Assembly (NCBI GenBank): GCA_027069035.1
Contig: JALXFI010000088.1
Coordinates: forward strand, 1-26,222
Reading direction: 5' to 3'
Source: a bacterium
Lineage (GTDB): Bacteria > Desulfobacterota > GWC2-55-46 > S146-80 > JALXFI01
Length of the DNA: 26,222 bases
The notes beneath the pieces are model-generated. The model was not told the DNA's origin and ran no database searches. It saw nothing but the letters and a program-made list of their open reading frames with translations. This document shows positions 23,367 to 26,222 of the stretch, in pieces (position 1 is the stretch's first letter; the number at the start of each line of letters is the position of its first letter). The translations under genes were made by a program, and so were the position numbers.

Positions 23367-23474
23367 CATCGCACCTCCGGTAATCTAAAATTCACCCTCT
23401 TACTAACATAAAAATTATTAGAAGTAAAGAGGGAAGGAATCAAGATAATAAATTTTTTCTGTTTTTACATAGAC

Positions 23475-23490
23475 AGCAAAATTTATGCCA
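23475..23490 (-). promoter_or_regulatory. Sigma54 (-24/-12) promoter of glnB-glnA
   Basis: On the minus strand TGGCATAAATTTTGCT has GG and GC separated by exactly 10 bp, the defining spacing of RpoN promoters (consensus TGGCAC-N5-TTGCW). Transcription should begin near 23464, giving a leader of about 95 nt before glnB. Upstream, inverted motifs AGGCA-N12-TGCCT and TTGCC-N9-GGCAA (about 23565-23613) are candidate NtrC-type activator sites, without a close match to the NtrC consensus. Confidence 0.7.
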
Positions 23491-23640
23491 CAAGAAGGTT
23501 TTATACAATGCCTTGATATTTATAGGGTTATATGTTTTAATTGCCATAACAACTGACTAATTTAAAGGCATAATAATATATTTGCCTAAACATTGGGCAA
23601 TACGGATCAATAATCCCGCATCTTTATTTACAGGTAAAAA

Positions 23641-24162
23641 ATGGCCGTACATCTCATAATCGATGGTTACAATCTGATAAGACGGTCTTCGTCCCTAAGC
23701 TCTATAGACGAGAGGAGCCTTGAGGATGGGAGAAAGGCTCTTATGGAGCTTCTTCACGACTATCGTAAAATCAGAGGGCATAAAATAACCGTTGTCTTTG
23801 ATGGCAAGCACTCCTATAACCTTGGAAGAGAAAAGGAACGGATAAACGGCATGGATGTCTTGTATTCAAAAAGAGGGGAAGAGGCGGATACAGTGATTGC
23901 AGAGCTGGCAAGAAAGATGGGCACGGGTGTGACCATTGTAACATCGGACAACGGATTGCTTGCGAGGATACGCGCTCATGGTTCGGTCGGAGTAACATCG
24001 GGTGAGTTTGAATTTAAGCTGAGAGAGGCGCTGTATGGCGATAAATACGATGAATACGGCCGCGATGAAGAAGATTACCCACAGAAAGGCAGAAAAAAAG
24101 GCCTTTCAAGAAGGCCGTCTAAAAAGGAAAAACTTAAAAAAGCAAGATTAAAAAAGCTTTAG
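23641..24162 (+). CDS. NYN/PIN-domain RNase-like protein (YacP family)
   Basis: 173 residues. An NYN (YacP-type) domain fills about 1-135: LIIDGYNLI carries Asp8 and Asn11, VVFDGK carries Asp54, GEEADTVIAELA carries Asp83, and IVTSDNGLL carries Asp103. These acidic residues form the metal site of PIN-like nucleases; the Bacillus homologue Rae1 (YacP) cleaves mRNA at the ribosome. The C-terminus from about 145 is very lysine-rich (KGRKKGLSRRPSKKEKLKKA), suiting RNA or ribosome binding. It faces glnB divergently and plsY convergently, with only 21 bp to the latter and no visible terminator. The specific target is unknown. Confidence 0.88.
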   Translation: MAVHLIIDGYNLIRRSSSLSSIDERSLEDGRKALMELLHDYRKIRGHKITVVFDGKHSYNLGREKERINGMDVLYSKRGEEADTVIAELARKMGTGVTIVTSDNGLLARIRAHGSVGVTSGEFEFKLREALYGDKYDEYGRDEEDYPQKGRKKGLSRRPSKKEKLKKARLKKL

Positions 24163-24183
24163 CCTATATCAAATACCGCTGTA

Positions 24184-24783
24184 TCAGGATTTGTGAAACA
24201 CCTTATTCTCACTGCCGTCAAGGATACGTTTAACATTCTCCCTGTGTCGGCATAGGATCATAAGCCCCAATACTGCCGCAAGTAAAATATAAGACCTTAA
24301 ACCGGTAAAAAGGCCTATTATAAGCGGCATCAAAATGCCGGCGGTTATTGACCCAAGAGACACATATCCCGTCTTTATAACCGCAATTGCAAAGATTATT
24401 AACCCCGCAAGCAAGGATGCGGGCGAGAGAACAAGGTATATACCCGCTGCGGTGGCAACCCCCTTTCCGCCTTTAAAAGAGAGGAAGACAGGGTATAGGT
24501 GCCCGAGGAAAACACTTAGCGCAACAAGGCAGGTAACAGCATCCGATACGCCAAATCTCAGGGAGAGTAAAACCGGAACCGCCCCTTTCCCCATATCTCC
24601 GGCAAGGACTATAAGCCCCGCCTTTTTGCCCGCAGACCTTAAAACATTGGTGGCGCCGATATTCCCGCTTCCCACACCCCTTGGGTCTTTTTTGCCCATA
24701 AATCTTGAAACTATAACGCCGGTCGGTATGGAACCGACCATATAGGCGGGTATTATAAAAAGCAGGGTTTTAAAGATTGTCAT
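24184..24783 (-). CDS. plsY: Acyl-phosphate:glycerol-3-phosphate acyltransferase PlsY
   Basis: First acylation of phospholipid synthesis, using acyl-phosphate made by PlsX; an inner-membrane protein. 199 residues, normal. All three loop motifs are visible: VGSGNIGATNVLR (37-49), GHLYPVFLSFKGGKGVAT (94-111) and the C-terminal RHRENVKRIL region. About six hydrophobic helices. The Shine-Dalgarno GGGAGGTG lies rather far (about 15 nt) from the ATG, but no closer in-frame start exists. It is 35 bp downstream of the heptose gene, probably one transcript. Confidence 0.96.
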   Translation of the reverse strand: MTIFKTLLFIIPAYMVGSIPTGVIVSRFMGKKDPRGVGSGNIGATNVLRSAGKKAGLIVLAGDMGKGAVPVLLSLRFGVSDAVTCLVALSVFLGHLYPVFLSFKGGKGVATAAGIYLVLSPASLLAGLIIFAIAVIKTGYVSLGSITAGILMPLIIGLFTGLRSYILLAAVLGLMILCRHRENVKRILDGSENKVFHKS

Positions 24784-24818
24784 AAAGGCAGTTTCTCACC
24801 TCCCTGAACTCCGTCACC

Positions 24819-25301
24819 CTAACCATCACAATAAAGCCTCTTGATCTTCTCCACAATCGCCGTTGTTGAAATACCCTTTGCAAGAGGCACCCTTGCAACC
24901 CTTCCCCCACATGCTTCAACAAAATCCTTACCCGTTATTTCATCCTCCGACCAGTCTTCACCCTTTACAAGTATATCGGGTTTTACGGTTTCAATAAGCC
25001 TTGCAGGTGTGTCTTCATCAAACAGAACAACATAATCGACACTCCTTAAGGCGGCAAGCACCTCCGCCCTCTGAGCCTCCTCCACTATGGGCCTTTTATT
25101 CCCTTTTATACTCTTTATGGACTTGTCGCTGTTAAGGCCGACCACGAGGATATCACCAAACGCCCTTGCCTCTTCAAGATACCTTGTATGGCCTGCATGA
25201 AGGATATCAAAGCATCCGTTTGTAAAGACTACCTTTCCGTTGTCCCGCCTTGTCTTTTCAAGCAGAGGCGTTAGATCTTTTAATGTTATCAAAACACCCA
25301 T
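24819..25301 (-). CDS. rfaE2: D-glycero-beta-D-manno-heptose 1-phosphate adenylyltransferase (RfaE2)
   Basis: Makes ADP-heptose for the LPS inner core. 160 residues, so only the C-terminal nucleotidyltransferase half of an HldE-type fusion; the kinase (RfaE1) must be separate. Landmarks: VVFTNGCFDILHAGHTRYLEE with the HxGH motif at 35-38, VGLNSDKSIKSIKG, VEEAQRAEVLAAL, PDILVKGEDW and the closing ISTTAIVEKI. AGGTGAGG precedes the ATG. Together with plsY and lolA it marks an LPS-bearing diderm. Confidence 0.94.
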   Translation of the reverse strand: MGVLITLKDLTPLLEKTRRDNGKVVFTNGCFDILHAGHTRYLEEARAFGDILVVGLNSDKSIKSIKGNKRPIVEEAQRAEVLAALRSVDYVVLFDEDTPARLIETVKPDILVKGEDWSEDEITGKDFVEACGGRVARVPLAKGISTTAIVEKIKRLYCDG

Positions 25302-25418
25302 TTCCTCACCTGAAAAATGTTATTACCATAAGCCCGATTTCTTCGAATTGTCTCCCTAAAAAGAAAAAATATGAACCCGTTCTTGATTACACTTATCTTT
25401 TTACAATCCCGAATCCTT

Positions 25419-25631
25419 CTATGCCAATTTTTTATTTTTTTCTATTTGGTGGTAAGAAATGTCCGGCAAGTGTGCGGATATAGATGCATGCTCAATAGTA
25501 AGGCTTACAGGATTTCCGTTATCGTCAATGTCTAAATATAGATTCTCTGATAATTCTAAAGTTTCCGAAACTTGCTTATCTGAAAACTCCAGTAATGCCG
25601 TATCGGTATCTGAAAAATAATTAATATTCAT
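25419..25631 (-). CDS. DUF2283 family protein, second gene of a DUF4258/DUF2283 pair
   Basis: 70 residues: MNINYFSDTDTALLEFSDK, then ETLELSENLYLDIDDNGNPV and LTIEHAS, the standard DUF2283 pattern (metal-free beta-rich small protein, function unproven). AAGGAGG lies 7 nt before the ATG, inside the end of the upstream DUF4258 gene; the two genes are separated by 2 bp. The pair is commonly regarded as toxin-antitoxin-like, DUF2283 being the presumed antitoxin; this is genomic inference only. Confidence 0.85.
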   Translation of the reverse strand: MNINYFSDTDTALLEFSDKQVSETLELSENLYLDIDDNGNPVSLTIEHASISAHLPDISYHQIEKNKKLA

Positions 25632-25633
25632 CG

Positions 25634-25864
25634 TTAATCCTCCTTAAAATTTCTATCAAAAAAAGCATTATGAACAGTCTTTCCATCTTCCAGCAAAACA
25701 ACACGCAAATATCTATCTTCAATCTTTACCCATTTTCTTATTCTTCCATCCGTCTGAACAGCGGTTTTGCAAGGAGAAACAATAGCAAGCTCAATCCATT
25801 CATCTTTGATGCCCGACCTATCCGGACGCTGTCTTGTATATAAGAAATACTGCGTGTATTTCAT
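25634..25864 (-). CDS. DUF4258 family protein, putative toxin of the pair
   Basis: 76 residues: MKYTQYFLYTRQRPDRSGIK, then EWIELAI, GRIRKWVKIED and YLRVVLLEDGKTVHNAFFDR. The beta-rich core with [RK]xW and a final RVVL..DG...N.F.D matches DUF4258, small RelE-like proteins often paired with DUF2283. AGGA stands about 10 nt before the ATG. It is the first gene of the pair, transcribed away from the palindrome cluster at 25891-26062. No catalytic residue can be named with certainty. Confidence 0.75.
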   Translation of the reverse strand: MKYTQYFLYTRQRPDRSGIKDEWIELAIVSPCKTAVQTDGRIRKWVKIEDRYLRVVLLEDGKTVHNAFFDRNFKED

Positions 25865-25890
25865 GTTTTATTTTCCTGTATAACAGAGCA

Positions 25891-25964
25891 GCGAATAACC
25901 CGCCTGGCGTAAGTTTACGAAAGCTTGCTTTCATACAAACTTGTGACAGGTAGGGTTGATTCGC
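25891..25964. repeat. 74-nt long imperfect hairpin upstream of the DUF4258/DUF2283 pair
   Basis: GCGAATAACCC pairs with GGGTTGATTCGC, then CCTG with CAGG, CGTAAGTTT with AAACTTGTG, and GAAAGC with GCTTTC around a 2-nt loop. Nearly the full length folds back with a few extrahelical bases. It resembles an element end, a cassette recombination site (attC-like) or a REP unit. I cannot decide which: the terminal boxes do not fit the integron core consensus. Confidence 0.6.
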
Positions 25965-26003
25965 ACCGGATACTATTTACGGTCTCCTCTTTAAAAAGAG
26001 ATA

Positions 26004-26017
26004 AGTTACCGGTAACT
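26004..26017. repeat. 14-bp perfect palindrome
   Basis: AGTTACCGGTAACT is its own complement. With the CTCTTTAAAAAGAG fold-back just before it and GGGAAAAT-GAT-ATTTTCCC at 26044-26062 it forms a palindrome cluster. It may be a regulator site or a decayed element end. Confidence 0.5.
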
Positions 26018-26076
26018 ATAACAGAAAACAAGGAAAGGAGGAAGGGAAAATGATATTTTCCCCTAATCAGAAAAAA

Positions 26077-26222
26077 GGGGACAGATTTATTTATTGACCC
26101 ATGTTACAAGAGGTTAGGTGAAACGGGAAAGGAATGTGAAGAGAGGTATAGGGATTGGGTGAAGGGGTCAATTCCGGTAGGTGAATGGGAGTTGATTCGT
26201 AAGGCAGTTCAGAGGGGACAAT
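26077..26222 (+). mobile_element. REP motif plus C-terminal fragment of a RAYT (REP-associated tyrosine) transposase, cut by window end
   Basis: GGGGACAGATTTATTT (26077-26092) is a typical REP motif of RAYT elements. From 26096 an open frame reads DPCYKRLGETGKECEERYRD, then WVKGSIPVGEWELIRKAVQR to the window end; this is the well-known C-terminal signature of the Y1-type transposase (YxxLGxT...RYRxWV...ELxxIRKAVQRGQ). The frame has no start codon and meets a TGA at 26051-26053, so the N-terminal catalytic part (HUH and Tyr) is missing here: a deletion derivative, truncated at 3' by the window boundary. Confidence 0.7.

Noticed and set aside
23604..23620. AATCCCGC-like sequence as a further copy of the palindrome
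   Set aside because: Only about 8 bases match and the second arm is absent; too little to call.
1..26222. CRISPR arrays, tRNA and rRNA genes
   Set aside because: No regularly spaced repeats were seen, and no cloverleaf or rRNA-like stretch was recognised by eye on either strand; a tRNA scan would be needed to exclude a tRNA fully.

Overview
The window looks like a piece of chromosome from a Gram-negative (diderm, LPS-making) anaerobe or facultative anaerobe. Evidence for a diderm envelope is lolA, surA, rfaE2 and a lipoprotein signal; a tetraheme cytochrome with an NrfD-type quinol module points to anaerobic respiration. The gene style, the order mfd / foldase / surA / pdxA / uvrA, the REP repeats and the RAYT fragment recall Nitrospirota or Desulfobacterota, but no rRNA or other decisive marker is present, so taxonomy is inference.

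Layout. 1-3066 (+): 3' part of a CheA kinase, larB (nickel-pincer cofactor), and a TPR/parvulin-like/SPOR envelope protein. 3067-4305: accessory patch with a DUF4160/DUF2442 pair, a 37-codon fragment, a 47-codon transposase relic and a strong palindrome. 4306-7969 (+): envelope and division operon uppP-ftsK-lolA behind a perfect sigma70 promoter, closed by a bidirectional terminator. 8043-11617 (-): respiratory operon of a small Tat protein, a Tat-exported four-cluster ferredoxin, an NrfD/PsrC membrane protein and a tetraheme cytochrome c, with no molybdopterin catalytic subunit. It most resembles menaquinol:cytochrome c modules such as Geobacter Cbc4. 12085-20467 (-): mfd, a decayed lipoprotein gene, surA, pdxA and uvrA, interrupted by two copies of a 186-bp structured repeat. 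20564-23366 (-): nadA, then glnA and glnB, the glnB-glnA pair behind a sigma54-type promoter. 23641-25301: NYN/PIN RNase-like gene (+), then plsY and rfaE2 (-). 25419-26222: DUF4258/DUF2283 pair (-), a 74-nt hairpin with other palindromes, and a RAYT transposase fragment running off the end.

How the genes work together. Mfd and UvrA serve nucleotide excision repair. SurA, LolA, UppP, PlsY and RfaE2 serve envelope assembly. GlnB and GlnA serve nitrogen assimilation. The cytochrome operon probably passes electrons from menaquinol to a periplasmic acceptor. The most unusual items are the catalytic-subunit-free NrfD operon with its small Tat partner, the paired 186-bp elements with hairpin ends and 10-bp inverted repeats, the lipoprotein pseudogene between mfd and surA, and a UvrA that appears to lack the insertion domain.
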